This document shows positions 17,219-25,555 of a DNA stretch of 44,420 bases, piece after piece. The first letter of the stretch is position 1. Every line of letters begins with the position of its first letter. The translations under genes and the position numbers were made by a program. This stretch comes from Sulfuricella sp. (GTDB taxonomy: Bacteria > Pseudomonadota > Gammaproteobacteria > Burkholderiales > Sulfuricellaceae): the NCBI GenBank assembly GCA_023266195.1, contig JAHFRP010000015.1:1-44420 (forward strand), read 5' to 3'. The notes beneath the pieces were generated by a model, which did not search any database, had not been told where the DNA came from, and saw nothing but the letters and a program-made list of their open reading frames with translations.

Positions 17219-18682
17219 CTAAAAACCCAGTCCGGCCCACATCTCGTCTACTTTGCGCTTGACCGCCGCATCCATCGCAATCGGCCGCCCCCATTCGCGC
17301 GTGGTTTCGCCCGGCCACTTGTTGGTGGCATCCATGCCCATTTTCGAGCCGAGGCCGGAAACCGGGCTGGCGAAGTCGAGGTAGTCGATCGGCGTGTTCT
17401 CGACCAGGAGCGTGTCGCGCGCCGGGTCCATGCGGGTGGTCATCGCCCACACCACTTCCTTCCAGTCGCGGATGTTGACGTCGTCGTCGGTGACGATGAT
17501 GAACTTGGTGTACATGAACTGGCGCAGGAACGACCAGATCCCGAACATCACCCGCTTGGCGTGGCCGGCGTACTGCTTTTTGATGCTGGCCACCGCGAGG
17601 CGGTAGGAGCAGCCTTCCGGCGGCAGGTAGAAATCGGCGATCTCGGGAAACTGTTTCTGCAGCAGCGGCACGAACACTTCGTTCAGGGCCACGCCGAGGA
17701 TGGCCGGCTCGTCCGGCGGCTTGCCGGTGTAGGTGCTGTGGTAGATCGGATTCTTGCGCATCGTGACGCGCTCGATGGTGAATACCGGGAACTCGGCCTG
17801 CTCGTTGTAGTAGCCGGTGTGGTCGCCGTAGGGGCCTTCCAGCGCGGTGTCGCCGGGATGGATCGCGCCTTCCAGCACGATCTCGGCGCCGGCCGGCACT
17901 TGCAGGTCGGAGCCTAGCGCTTTCACCACTTCGGTTTTCGAGCCGCGCAACAGGCCGGCGAACTGGTATTCGGACAGTGTATCCGGCACCGGCGTCACCG
18001 CGCCGAGGATGGTGGCCGGGTCGGCGCCGAGCGCCACCGCCACCGGGAAAGGCTGGCCCGGACTGGCCTGCTGGAATTCGCGGAAATCCAGCGCGCCGCC
18101 GCGGTGGGCGAGCCAGCGCATGATCACCTTGTTTCGGCCGATCACCTGCTGGCGGTAGATACCGAGGTTCTGCCGCTTCTTCAGCGGCCCGCGCGTGATG
18201 GTCAGGCCCCAGGTGATCAGCGGCGCCACGTCGCCCGGCCAGCAGCCCTGGATCGGCAGCCTGGCGAGATCGACATCTTTTCCCTCCCAGACGATTTCCT
18301 GGCACGGCGCGGAAGAGAGCTCCTTCGGCGCCATGTTGAGCACCTGCTTGAACAGGGGGAACTTGTCCCAGGCGTCCTTCAACCCTTTCGGCGGCTCCGG
18401 CTCCTTCAGAAAGGCGAGCAGTTTGCCCACCTCGCGCAGAGCCTCGACGCTGTCCTCGCCCATGCCCATGGCGACGCGCCGCGGCGTGCCGAACAGGTTG
18501 GCGAGTACCGGGATGGCGTGGCCCTTCGGATTCTCGAACAGGATCGCCGGCCCGCCCGCCCGCAGCACCCGGTCGCAGATCTCGGTCATTTCGAGATGGG
18601 GATCGACCTCGGCAGCGATGCGTTTCAGCTCGCCCTGTTTTTCCAGTTGTGCGAGAAAATCGCGAAGGTCATGGTATTTCAT
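17219..18682 (-). CDS. ubiD: 4-hydroxy-3-polyprenylbenzoate decarboxylase UbiD
   Basis: The enzyme decarboxylates the prenylated hydroxybenzoate in ubiquinone synthesis, using prenylated FMN made by UbiX (not in the window). The 487-residue length is typical. Recognisable parts are [33 protein letters not shown], the prenyl-FMN and metal site region [25 protein letters not shown] with the catalytic Glu region after it, [17 protein letters not shown], and [21 protein letters not shown] near the C-terminus. It lies downstream of ubiC and ubiA on the same strand, 82 bases after ubiA, with a small hairpin in the gap. Confidence 0.97.
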   Translation of the reverse strand: MKYHDLRDFLAQLEKQGELKRIAAEVDPHLEMTEICDRVLRAGGPAILFENPKGHAIPVLANLFGTPRRVAMGMGEDSVEALREVGKLLAFLKEPEPPKGLKDAWDKFPLFKQVLNMAPKELSSAPCQEIVWEGKDVDLARLPIQGCWPGDVAPLITWGLTITRGPLKKRQNLGIYRQQVIGRNKVIMRWLAHRGGALDFREFQQASPGQPFPVAVALGADPATILGAVTPVPDTLSEYQFAGLLRGSKTEVVKALGSDLQVPAGAEIVLEGAIHPGDTALEGPYGDHTGYYNEQAEFPVFTIERVTMRKNPIYHSTYTGKPPDEPAILGVALNEVFVPLLQKQFPEIADFYLPPEGCSYRLAVASIKKQYAGHAKRVMFGIWSFLRQFMYTKFIIVTDDDVNIRDWKEVVWAMTTRMDPARDTLLVENTPIDYLDFASPVSGLGSKMGMDATNKWPGETTREWGRPIAMDAAVKRKVDEMWAGLGF

Positions 18683-18706
18683 GTGGCAAGCCTTCCAATT
18701 AAAAAT

Positions 18707-18736
18707 GTAGGTCGGTTCAAGCGTAGCGGAACCGAC
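18707..18736. repeat. Small hairpin repeat between ubiA and ubiD
   Basis: GTCGGTTC (18711-18718) and GAACCGAC (18729-18736) form an 8-bp stem, preceded by GTAG. The GTAGGTCGG start is like the outer arm of the composite at 8689-8999. It could affect readthrough from ubiA to ubiD. Confidence 0.6.
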
Positions 18737-18764
18737 ACTTCCTCACGGCGGCTACGCGATGGGC

Positions 18765-19628
18765 TCAACGAACAAGGTAATCCAGGCCAATGCCGGCAAA
18801 CACCGCCGCCCCCAGCCAGTTGTTGTGAAGAAACGCCTTGAAGCAGAGTGTGCGCTCACGCCGCCGGATCAGGGCGTAGTGATAGGCGGCGATGCCCGCG
18901 GCAACCAGCAGCCCGGCGTAATACGGCCAGCCGAGCGCGAGCTTCGCACCGATGCCGGCGAGTATCGCCAGCGTCGCGGCGTAGCACAGCATCACCGCGA
19001 GCACGTCGTAGCGGCCGAAAGTGATGGCCGAAGTCTGGATGCCGATCTTGAGGTCGTCGTCGCGGTCCACCATCGCGTATTCGGTGTCGTAGGCCACCGC
19101 CCAGCAGATGTTGGCGGCCAGCATCGCCCACGCCACGCCGGGCACGGCGCCGGTCTGGGCGGCGAAGCCCATCGGGATGCCGAAACCGAAGGCGATGCCG
19201 AGGTAGGCCTGCGGAACGGCGAAGAAGCGTTTGGTGAAGGGATAGCTGGCGGCGAGGAACAGCGCGGCGAAGGAAAGCTGGATGGTCAGCCTGTTGAGCT
19301 TCAGGATCAGCAGAAAAGACACCAGCGACAGCGCCGCGAACAGCGCCAGCGCTTCCTTGCGGCTCACCAGCCCGGCGGCGAGCGGGCGGTTTCTGGTGCG
19401 TTCGACGTGGGGATCGAAATCGCGGTCGGCGTAGTCGTTGATGACGCAGCCGGCGGAGCGCATCAGCACGGTGCCGAGCACGAAAATCCAGACAATGATC
19501 CAGTTGGGATGGCCGCGGGCGGAAATCCACAGCGCCCACAGCGTCGGCCACAGCAGCAGCAATATGCCGATCGGCTTGTCGAGGCGCATCAGGCGCTCGT
19601 ATTGGGTAAGCCGTTCGGACCAGGTCAT
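18765..19628 (-). CDS. ubiA: 4-hydroxybenzoate polyprenyltransferase UbiA
   Basis: An inner-membrane prenyltransferase that attaches the polyprenyl chain to 4-hydroxybenzoate, the step after UbiC. The 287-residue protein has many hydrophobic helices and both Asp-rich motifs: [20 protein letters not shown] (residues about 64-83) and the second motif [21 protein letters not shown]. The start at 19628 overlaps the ubiC stop codon (ATGA), so the two are translationally coupled. The frame is open further upstream inside ubiC, which is an overlap artefact. Confidence 0.97.
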   Translation of the reverse strand: MTWSERLTQYERLMRLDKPIGILLLLWPTLWALWISARGHPNWIIVWIFVLGTVLMRSAGCVINDYADRDFDPHVERTRNRPLAAGLVSRKEALALFAALSLVSFLLILKLNRLTIQLSFAALFLAASYPFTKRFFAVPQAYLGIAFGFGIPMGFAAQTGAVPGVAWAMLAANICWAVAYDTEYAMVDRDDDLKIGIQTSAITFGRYDVLAVMLCYAATLAILAGIGAKLALGWPYYAGLLVAAGIAAYHYALIRRRERTLCFKAFLHNNWLGAAVFAGIGLDYLVR

Positions 19629-20170
19629 GGCGCAAGCTCCAGAATGGCCGGCAGGAAAACTTCCGTGACCAGGATCGGCCTGCCCCGCAAGATGAACACC
19701 GAGCGCCGCGCCCACAGATGGGCGGGCGGATTCGGCAGCACAGTGCAGGCGGCCTGGTACAGGGCGTTGCGCCGGTTGAGCTTCTTGAAATGCAATGGCG
19801 TGCGCTTCACTTGCGGGTTGGAGAACAAGGCCGCGCCCAGCGGCTGGTCGCCAAGCCGCCCCAGACCCTGCCAGGAGCCGCCCAGGCTGGCGGCAGGCAA
19901 TACGCTGTGGGCAAAAACCAGCGGCGTTTCGCCGCAATACAGGAACACGTCGCGCAGCAAAGCCCGGTCGTGGGCGCCCAATCCCACCGCATGCCGCTCC
20001 GACGGCATCGCCGTGCCGCGGCTCTGGCGCACATGGCGCACGCTGAACGCGGCGCAGCGCGCCTGGATACGCCGGGTGAGCGAGCCCCGGTCGAGCAGCC
20101 AGGGACGGTAGCGGCCTTGCGATTCGGTCAGCCTCGGCGGCCAGCGCAGGGTTATGGAATCGGACTTCAT
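19625..20170 (-). CDS. ubiC: Chorismate pyruvate-lyase UbiC
   Basis: UbiC converts chorismate into 4-hydroxybenzoate and pyruvate, the first committed step of ubiquinone synthesis. The 181-residue protein shows the family features [47 protein letters not shown] and [22 protein letters not shown], the last with the arginine and glutamate typical of the active site. The start at 20170 ([12 protein letters not shown]) fits the family better than the frame start five codons earlier. It opens the ubiC-ubiA-ubiD unit and is divergent from the TetR gene. Confidence 0.95.
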   Translation of the reverse strand: MKSDSITLRWPPRLTESQGRYRPWLLDRGSLTRRIQARCAAFSVRHVRQSRGTAMPSERHAVGLGAHDRALLRDVFLYCGETPLVFAHSVLPAASLGGSWQGLGRLGDQPLGAALFSNPQVKRTPLHFKKLNRRNALYQAACTVLPNPPAHLWARRSVFILRGRPILVTEVFLPAILELAP

Positions 20171-20292
20171 CGGGTTACGCGGCAAATAGCGGGATTATGC
20201 CCTTAACCGGGGAAATCTGAAAACCGGAGAGGGAATGGAGGCCAACGGTAGCGGCTCAGCGTTCGTGTGGATGCGGCCGTTTAAGCGGGGGA

Positions 20293-20321
20293 TTGCGCAT
20301 GTGCAAAAACCCTGCTATCTT
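20293..20321 (+). promoter_or_regulatory. Promoter of the TetR gene
   Basis: TTGCGC (20293-20298) and TATCTT (20316-20321) are 17 bases apart. The start of transcription would fall near 20328, inside the operator-like dyad at 20322-20337, as expected for autorepression. Confidence 0.6.
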
Positions 20322-20337
20322 GATTGAACGTTCATTC
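20322..20337. promoter_or_regulatory. TetR-family operator, site 1
   Basis: GATTGAACGTTCATTC matches 13 of 16 positions of the dyad at 20975-20990. It directly follows the -10 box of the TetR gene promoter and lies 16 bases before its start codon. Confidence 0.7.
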
Positions 20338-20353
20338 GATATTGGATTCAGTA

Positions 20354-20944
20354 ATGGCTCGCACCCCCGCAAACGTTCAGCCCGGACAAATCAGGGAGCG
20401 GATCATCGCCGCCGCCCTGCAACTGTTCACGCGGCGGGGCTACTTCAGCACCTCCGTGCCGGACATGGCGCGCGCCGCCCAAGTCAGCGTGGGCTCGATC
20501 TACCACTACTTCCAGGATAAGGAAGACGTGGCGCGCGAGCTTTTTCAGAGCCTGATGAAAGGCTTGCAGGAGGCGCTGGCGAAAATCGCCCAGGATAAAG
20601 ACACGGCGCATGACCGTTGCCGCGCCGCCATGGCGATGCTGTTCGAACTGACAGAGACGAACCGCGATGCCATGGATTTCATGCTATATGCCAAGCACCG
20701 CGATTTCCTGCCGTCCGAGCGGCCGGTGTGCTCGTCCAAGCCGTTCGAAACCATGCGGGGTTTCGTTCAGGAAGGCATGGAAAGCGGCGAAATCCGCCGC
20801 ATGGATGTCATGGTGGCCACCTCTTGCCTTTTCGGCGGTGCCATCCGGATGATCACCGCGCGTCTTGACGGTGTTCTTGCCGAGCCCCTTCCCGACAGCA
20901 TGGATGCCGTGTGGGAATGCGCCTGGCGTGGTATCGCGGCCTGA
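20354..20944 (+). CDS. TetR/AcrR-family repressor of the sulfur-carrier cluster
   Basis: A 196-residue repressor from the ATG at 20354. The N-terminal helix-turn-helix is typical (IRERIIAAALQLFTRRGYFS, then PDMARAAQVSVGSIYHYFQDKE). The C-terminal ligand domain has no close match that I recognise; it holds cysteines (DRCRAAM, VCSSKPF, TSCLFGG, WECAWRG) that might sense a thiol or sulfur species, which is inference. Near-identical dyads lie in its own promoter and in front of the next gene, so it probably controls itself and the DsrE/TusA genes. An intrinsic terminator follows directly. The ten codons upstream in the open frame overlap the operator and are not coding. Confidence 0.93.
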   Translation: MARTPANVQPGQIRERIIAAALQLFTRRGYFSTSVPDMARAAQVSVGSIYHYFQDKEDVARELFQSLMKGLQEALAKIAQDKDTAHDRCRAAMAMLFELTETNRDAMDFMLYAKHRDFLPSERPVCSSKPFETMRGFVQEGMESGEIRRMDVMVATSCLFGGAIRMITARLDGVLAEPLPDSMDAVWECAWRGIAA

Positions 20945-20962
20945 TTGCGGGCCGTTTTTTTT
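20936..20962 (+). terminator. Intrinsic terminator after the TetR gene
   Basis: CGGCC (20937-20941) pairs with GGCCG (20950-20954), followed by eight T residues. The stem overlaps the stop codon region. It separates the regulator from the DsrE gene, which therefore needs its own promoter. Confidence 0.65.
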
Positions 20963-20974
20963 AATGTTTATTCA

Positions 20975-20990
20975 GAACGAATGTTCATTC
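20975..20990. promoter_or_regulatory. TetR-family operator, site 2
   Basis: GAACGAATGTTCATTC is a near-perfect 16-bp dyad (GAAYGAAYRTTCRTTC). It lies just upstream of the AAGGAGGTG ribosome-binding site of the DsrE gene. Its similarity to the dyad in the TetR promoter is the main evidence for co-regulation. Confidence 0.75.
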
Positions 20991-21004
20991 TAAGGAGGTG
21001 CAAA

Positions 21005-21421
21005 ATGAAATCCATGGCCATCGTGATTCGTGAAGACGCCTACGACAAGATCCTCACTCCGCTCGTCTTTGCCTACCTGGCTTCAGCGGAAGGAACCCAG
21101 GTCGACATCCTATTCGTCAATTGGGCGGTCAAGGCCCTCACCGTCGAAGGCGCCGCCAGCTTGTGCATGGACGGACGGCACGCCACCGACGAGGCCATGG
21201 TACGCGAGAACGTGGCCAAGGCCGGACTGCCGAACGACGTTTACCATATCCTCAAGGCCCTGAAGGCGACCGGCTGCGTGAATTTCTATGCCTGCAGCCT
21301 GGCCGGCGCCATCTTTGGAGTAAACGAGGGGAATCTGATTCCCGAGGCGGAAGGCATCGTTGGTGCCTCCTGGTTTCTCAACGGCAAAGCCGCCCAGGCA
21401 GATCACTGCCAATACTTCTAA
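21005..21421 (+). CDS. DsrE/DsrF-like sulfur-carrier family protein
   Basis: A 138-residue cytoplasmic protein starting MKSMAIVIREDAYDKILTPL, in the DsrE/DsrF-like (DsrE2-related) fold. The core shows VDILFVNWAVKALT, CVNFYACSLAGAIFG and an end with CQYF. Cysteines near 55, 92, 97 and 135 are candidates for persulfide carriage. DsrE-type proteins pass sulfane sulfur between TusA, rhodanese and oxidation or reduction enzymes. AAGGAGGTG 5-8 bases upstream is a very strong ribosome-binding site, implying high expression. tusA follows after 11 bases. No rhodanese or Hdr-like complex is in the window. Confidence 0.88.
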   Translation: MKSMAIVIREDAYDKILTPLVFAYLASAEGTQVDILFVNWAVKALTVEGAASLCMDGRHATDEAMVRENVAKAGLPNDVYHILKALKATGCVNFYACSLAGAIFGVNEGNLIPEAEGIVGASWFLNGKAAQADHCQYF

Positions 21422-21432
21422 GGGGATCATCC

Positions 21433-21672
21433 ATGAACGCAACGACCGTTACCACTACCCTCGACACTTCCGGCAAATGCTGTCCGATGCCCATCGTGGA
21501 AACCAACAAGGCCATGAAGGGCTTGGCGATCGGCGACATCCTCGAGATTGTCGCCACCGACGTCGGAACCCGGAAGGACATTCCGTCCTGGTGCGGACGC
21601 ACCGGCCAGACGCTGCTATCGATGACCGAAGAGAAAGGAGTCTTGCACTACCATGTCCGAAAAGACCGCTGA
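21433..21672 (+). CDS. TusA-family sulfurtransferase
   Basis: A 79-residue sulfur-carrier protein. The family hallmark Cys-Pro-x-Pro is present in GKCCPMPIVETNKAM (residues about 14-28), with the second conserved part GDILEIVATDVGTRKDIPSWC. The cysteine takes a persulfide from a donor and hands it to a DsrE-like partner or to an enzyme. AAGGGG 8 bases before the ATG supports the start. The gene lies between a DsrE-like gene and an overlapping small Cys-rich gene, pointing to sulfane-sulfur trafficking rather than tRNA thiolation. Confidence 0.93.
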   Translation: MNATTVTTTLDTSGKCCPMPIVETNKAMKGLAIGDILEIVATDVGTRKDIPSWCGRTGQTLLSMTEEKGVLHYHVRKDR

Positions 21673-21883
21673 GCCGAGCGAGGTGTGCTTCGGCTGCGTG
21701 TATTTCCCGCCCAATCTTCCCCGGGAGAAGTATGCTGATGAAGACTGGGCCATGCTGCAGGCGCGCGCATGCTCGTTTGAGCACCTTCCCGGCGACGAAG
21801 GCTGCCAGGCTTCGCGCAAGACCAGTTGCAGCCTGGTCGACCTGAGCGAGTTTGACGCCTCGATCACCCTTCCCACGCACTGA
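21653..21883 (+). CDS. Small cysteine-rich protein of unknown function
   Basis: I do not recognise this 76-residue protein. It overlaps the end of tusA by 20 bases and has AGGAG upstream at a slightly long distance (12 bases), so it is probably translationally coupled. It has a CFGC motif (residues 12-15) and three more cysteines (ACSFEHLPGDEGC and KTSCSLVD), and is acidic. Such a set could bind a metal or carry sulfur, but no function is claimed. Its position between tusA and a secreted DsrE-like gene makes it a candidate partner. Confidence 0.7.
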   Translation: MSEKTAEPSEVCFGCVYFPPNLPREKYADEDWAMLQARACSFEHLPGDEGCQASRKTSCSLVDLSEFDASITLPTH

Positions 21884-21913
21884 AACCCGCCCAAACCCAC
21901 TCTGGAGACTGAA

Positions 21914-22414
21914 ATGAATTTACCACGCATGCTGATCATATTCACGCTGCTGTTTGTCCCGCTGTTCACGGCGCAGGCGGATGTCGCCCCCATCAACGAC
22001 GCTGCCGCGCTGCGAGGCGTCAAGGAAGGGAAAGGGGTTTTCCTGATCGACTTCAACGATCCCAAAAAGGTCGCCTTCTATCTCGAAATCATCAAGGGCT
22101 CCCATGCCGGACTGACCCGTCAGCGCGTGAAACCCGATTTCGTGATCGTCTACATCGGGCCGACCGTGCGCTTTCTCACCACCGCGCCGGACGGCGAACT
22201 GGAATTGGAGCAGGGCGACACGCTCAAGGTTATCGCCGCGCTGGTAAAGGAGCTCCATCAGCTCGGCGTCAGGCAGGAGATCTGCGCCATCGCTACCCTG
22301 GCCTTCAAGGTGCCCAACGAAACCGTGCTGCCCGAGCTCTCGCTGGTGGGCGACGGCTTCATTTCGCTGATCGGATGGCAAAGCCAGGGCTACAAGCTGG
22401 TTCCCTTGTTCTGA
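21914..22414 (+). CDS. Secreted DsrE-like protein
   Basis: A 166-residue protein with a signal peptide (LPRMLIIFTLLFVPLFTAQA, cleavage after about residue 22). The mature part resembles DsrE/YchN-fold proteins found in the periplasm: KVAFYLEIIKGSHAGLTRQRV, PDFVIVYIGPTVRFLTT, VIAALVKELHQLGVRQEICAIA, then LVGDGFISLIGWQSQGYKLVPLF at the end. A cysteine is present at QEICAIA. It is the last gene of the sulfur cluster and suggests that the cluster works on both sides of the inner membrane. Its exact role is unknown. TGGAG lies 8 bases before the ATG. Confidence 0.8.
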   Translation: MNLPRMLIIFTLLFVPLFTAQADVAPINDAAALRGVKEGKGVFLIDFNDPKKVAFYLEIIKGSHAGLTRQRVKPDFVIVYIGPTVRFLTTAPDGELELEQGDTLKVIAALVKELHQLGVRQEICAIATLAFKVPNETVLPELSLVGDGFISLIGWQSQGYKLVPLF

Positions 22415-22487
22415 GTCTGAAATCTTTCCAGCCCTGGCGTTAGCCGGCAGTTAAGGTGGGCGCGTGGGGTCAAGTTTTGGGCTGGTC

Positions 22488-22644
22488 TAGGAGCCTGTCG
22501 GACTTAAAGGAAATCGGCTGCAAATCCTCCTGGCCGGTCCATATTTCGCCGCTTTTTTGGTCAATAGAATAACTATTGACCGGCAAAACCTGTCCTCGCC
22601 CAGCCGAATTTTCGCTTCGATTCTTCAAGTCCGCCAGGCTTCTA
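22488..22644. mobile_element. MITE-like element, copy 2 (157 bp)
   Basis: This copy is nearly identical to 8775-8940, with the same terminal repeats (right end mutated to GCCAGGCTTCTA), the same internal dyad GGTCAATAG-N5-CTATTGACC and CTAG at both ends. It lacks 9 bases found in copy 1, between two short CAAAA repeats, consistent with slippage. It occupies most of the gap between the sulfur cluster and the toxin-antitoxin module. Confidence 0.85.
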
Positions 22645-22713
22645 GCATTAACACATTCACACGCGTGTAGCAGAATGGGCCACGCTCTCCGAGCACGTGC
22701 ATCCGCCTCATCT

Positions 22714-23112
22714 TTAAATCAGCCAGTTCTCCACCACCAGTCCCGATACCCGCGAAAACTCGCCGACGTTATCGGTCACCATCACCGCACCCAGCGCCAA
22801 CGCGTGCGCGGCGATCCAGGTGTCGTTGGCGCCGATGGGGGTTCCCTGTTGCTCAAGCTCGGCGCGGATGCGGCCATAGCAGCGGCTTGCCTCGGCATCC
22901 AGTGGAGCCAGCGGCATCCGTTCCGTCAGTTCGGCGAGACGGGCGCGGTTGCGCTCGTGATGAGCGCTTTTTTCCGCGCCGACTTCCAGTTCGCCCAGCA
23001 CCACCGGCGAGAGTATCAGGGCGGAAAGCAGCGTGCTTTCAAGGCGGACGCGTACGCCGGCATTGCCTTTCATGGCGGCGATGACGATATTGGTGTCGAG
23101 CAGGTAACGCAT
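22714..23112 (-). CDS. vapC: VapC-type PIN-domain toxin
   Basis: A 132-residue PIN-domain ribonuclease. The acidic active site is complete: LLDTN (Asp near 6), VVLGELE (Glu), GANDTWIAAHA (Asp) and VTDN (Asp). It starts at 23112, 4 bases after the antitoxin stop codon; the long upstream open frame overlaps the antitoxin gene in another frame. PIN toxins cut tRNA or rRNA when the antitoxin is lost. A MITE-like copy lies just past its 3' end. Confidence 0.94.
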   Translation of the reverse strand: MRYLLDTNIVIAAMKGNAGVRVRLESTLLSALILSPVVLGELEVGAEKSAHHERNRARLAELTERMPLAPLDAEASRCYGRIRAELEQQGTPIGANDTWIAAHALALGAVMVTDNVGEFSRVSGLVVENWLI

Positions 23113-23116
23113 TAAA

Positions 23117-23347
23117 TCAGTCCAGCGAAGCGACCGCTTCAGGCAGTGTGTCTGCCGGTGCTTCAAGGTCAACCGCTTCGTCGGTCCAGAACGGACGGAA
23201 GGCTTCGGCCGCCATTCTTGGGCTGTCGGGCACGAGGCGGGCAATGATCCGGCCATGTCGGCTGATGGCGATTTCCTCGCCGCGCGCGACTTCGGCAAGC
23301 AATGCGGAAAGATGGGATTTCATTTCCACGACCGGGACAGTTTTCAC
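23117..23347 (-). CDS. Phd/YefM-type antitoxin
   Basis: A 76-residue antitoxin with the Phd/YefM DNA-binding N-terminus (VVEMKSHLSALLAEVARGEEIAISRHGRIIARLVP) and an acidic C-terminal tail that would cover the toxin (FWTDEAVDLEAPADTLPEA). It starts with GTG at 23347, with GGAGAG 6 bases upstream. Another frame has an ATG slightly upstream but does not give an antitoxin. The palindrome at 23367-23380 is the likely site for autorepression. Confidence 0.93.
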   Translation of the reverse strand: MKTVPVVEMKSHLSALLAEVARGEEIAISRHGRIIARLVPDSPRMAAEAFRPFWTDEAVDLEAPADTLPEAVASLD

Positions 23348-23366
23348 GATGGCTCTCCATGTATTG

Positions 23367-23380
23367 TGACCATGTGGTCA
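23367..23380 (-). promoter_or_regulatory. Operator-like palindrome of the toxin-antitoxin operon
   Basis: TGACCA-TG-TGGTCA has perfect 6-bp arms and lies 20 bases before the antitoxin GTG start. It also contains ATGTGGTC, typical of compact antitoxin binding sites. Confidence 0.6.
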
Positions 23381-23449
23381 TAATAGCATAACGAAAAATT
23401 CGGCAACAGGCCGGACGGCATCGTTCAATTGCGGTTCAGGAGCGGCACT

Positions 23450-25555
23450 TCACACCTTGAGCAATTCGTCCGCCCGCCCCAGCCAGCGCCGCAGATGCCC
23501 CTCCGCCACGTCCGGGCGCTCGGCGATCAGGCGTTCCGCCGCAATCCGCGCGGCGGCCAGCAAATCCTGATCCTGCTCGATGTCGGCGATCCGGAGCAGG
23601 GGAACGCCGCTCTGGCGCGCGCCGAGAAGTTCGCCCGGGCCGCGCAGGAGCAGGTCCTGGCGCGCGATTTCGAAGCCGTCGCTGTTTTCGTAGATGATTT
23701 TCAGCCGCGAGCGGGCGGTTTCCGACAGCGGCGTCTGGTAGAGCAGGATGCATGCGCTTTGCGCGGCGCCGCGTCCGACTCGGCCGCGCAGCTGGTGCAG
23801 CTGGGAGAGGCCGAAGCGCTCGGCATGTTCGATCACCATCAGGGACGCGTTGGGCACGTCCACCCCGACCTCGATCACGGTGGTCGCCACCAGCAGATGG
23901 ATGCCTCCGGCCTTGAAGGCGGCCATCGTCGCCGCTTTGTCGCGCGCGTGCAGGCGGCCGTGCACCAGCCCGACCTGGAGTTCGGGAAAGGTGGCGCTCA
24001 GGGTTTCGAATGTTTCCATCGCGGTCTGCAACTGGAGCTTTTCCAGCCTTGCGCCTTTACTCCCTGTCCCGGAGGGAGAGGGCGACGATTGCCCCCTCCC
24101 CCCTTGGGGGAGGGTTGGGGAGAGGGTCTCCTCGATTAGCGGGCACACCCAGTAGGCCTGCCGCCCCTTGAGGCAGGCATCGCGCACCCGTGCCACCACT
24201 TCGTCGCGGCGGCTGTCGCCGACCAGTTTGGTGACCACTGGCGTGCGCCCCGGCGGCAGTTCGTCGATCACCGAAACGTCGAGATCGGCGTAGTAGCTCA
24301 TCGACAGCGTGCGCGGAATGGGCGTGGCGCTCATCATCAGCTGGTGCGGCTCCTGTCCGGTATCCGCGCCCTTCTGCCGTAGCGCGAGGCGCTGGTGCAC
24401 GCCGAAACGGTGCTGTTCGTCGACAACCGCGAGGCCGAGGTTTTTGAATTCGACCTGCTCCTGGAACAGGGCGTGGGTGCCGACGGCGAGCTGGGCCGCG
24501 CCTGCCGCCACCGCTTCAAGCGCTGCCTGTTTTTCTTTCTTTGGCAGGCTCGCCGCGAGCCAGATGACGCTCAGGCCGAGCGGCGCCAGCCAGGCGGAAA
24601 GCTTCAAAAAATGCTGTTCGGCGAGGATTTCGGTGGGCGCCATGATGGCCGCCTGGAAGCCGTTTTCAATGGCCTGCAAGGCCGCCAGCGCGGCCACCAC
24701 GGTCTTGCCGCTGCCGACGTCGCCTTGCAGCAGGCGCTGCATCGGATGGGGGCGGGCGAGATCGGCGGCGAGTTCCTTCACCACCCGCTCCTGCGCGCGG
24801 GTGAGCGGAAACGGCAGGGATTCCAGCAGATTGCGGGTGAGGGAATGCCGCGCCGGCATGGCGGCCGCCGATTGCGCGCGCCGCCGCCGGTAGTGCTGGT
24901 GCATGGAAAGTTGCTGCGCCAGCAGTTCGTCGAACTTGAGGCGGCGCCAGGCCGGATGCGTGCGCTCGGCCAACAGGTCGAGCGGCGCGTCGGGCGGCGG
25001 CTGGTGCAGGTAAACGAGGCTCTCGGCAAAGCCGGGCAGGCCGAGCGGCCGGAGCACGTCGTCCGGCAGGGTGTCGGCCAGATCGCAAGACGCGAGCGCG
25101 GCCAGCACCAGCTTCCTCAGCGCCGCCTGCGACAGCCCGGCGGTGGTCGGGTAGACCGGCGTCAGCGCCTCGGCCACCGGCTCTTCCGCGCCGACCATGC
25201 GGTATTGCGGGTGCACCATCTCCATGCCGAGAAAGCCGTGGCGCATTTCGCCGAACACGCGCACGCGCTTGCCGGGGGCGAGCTGCTTGATCTGGCTCGG
25301 GTAGAAATTGAGAAAGCGCAGGGTCATCGCGCCGCTGCCGTCCTCCACCTGGCACACCAGGGTGCGGCGCGGACGGTACTGCACATTGGCGCCGGTGATT
25401 TCGCCCTCGATCAGCACCGCCTGCCCGAGCGGCGCGTGGGCGATGGGATGAAGCCGGGTCTCGTCCTGGTAGCGCAGCGGCAGATGCAGCAGCAGGTCGG
25501 CGGCGGTACGGAGGCCGAGCTTGTCGAGCTTGGCCTGGATGGCCGCAGCGGTCAT
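23450..25555 (-). CDS. recG: ATP-dependent DNA helicase RecG
   Basis: RecG remodels stalled forks and Holliday junctions. The 701-residue protein has the wedge (OB) domain with [24 protein letters not shown], Walker [12 protein letters not shown] (near 278), motif II region [35 protein letters not shown], and C-terminal [36 protein letters not shown]. After [10 protein letters not shown] (to residue 476) a 27-residue foreign stretch rich in Gly, Pro and Ser interrupts the usual continuation, which resumes at [16 protein letters not shown]. The stretch is encoded by an intergenic-type repeat (24047-24127). The start overlaps the ridA stop codon (ATGA). Confidence 0.97.
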   Translation of the reverse strand: MTAAAIQAKLDKLGLRTAADLLLHLPLRYQDETRLHPIAHAPLGQAVLIEGEITGANVQYRPRRTLVCQVEDGSGAMTLRFLNFYPSQIKQLAPGKRVRVFGEMRHGFLGMEMVHPQYRMVGAEEPVAEALTPVYPTTAGLSQAALRKLVLAALASCDLADTLPDDVLRPLGLPGFAESLVYLHQPPPDAPLDLLAERTHPAWRRLKFDELLAQQLSMHQHYRRRRAQSAAAMPARHSLTRNLLESLPFPLTRAQERVVKELAADLARPHPMQRLLQGDVGSGKTVVAALAALQAIENGFQAAIMAPTEILAEQHFLKLSAWLAPLGLSVIWLAASLPKKEKQAALEAVAAGAAQLAVGTHALFQEQVEFKNLGLAVVDEQHRFGVHQRLALRQKGADTGQEPHQLMMSATPIPRTLSMSYYADLDVSVIDELPPGRTPVVTKLVGDSRRDEVVARVRDACLKGRQAYWVCPLIEETLSPTLPQGGRGQSSPSPSGTGSKGARLEKLQLQTAMETFETLSATFPELQVGLVHGRLHARDKAATMAAFKAGGIHLLVATTVIEVGVDVPNASLMVIEHAERFGLSQLHQLRGRVGRGAAQSACILLYQTPLSETARSRLKIIYENSDGFEIARQDLLLRGPGELLGARQSGVPLLRIADIEQDQDLLAAARIAAERLIAERPDVAEGHLRRWLGRADELLKV
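24047..24127 (-). repeat. Palindromic repeat inserted in frame in recG
   Basis: The 81 bases (27 codons, residues 477-503) contain CCCTCCCCCAAGGGGGGAGG and a second GGGACAGGGA-type hairpin. They match the CCCTCTCCC-type palindrome at 25966-26026 and that split at 8731-8950. The coding frame is kept, and both flanks are normal RecG sequence. Confidence 0.85.

Noticed and set aside
20945..21004. Upstream extension of the DsrE-like gene
   Set aside because: It would include the terminator T run and the operator; AAGGAGGTG directly precedes the ATG at 21005.
23169..23381. Alternative 70-codon frame over the antitoxin gene
   Set aside because: It has a nearby ATG but no antitoxin-like pattern; the GTG-started frame encodes a clear Phd/YefM protein.
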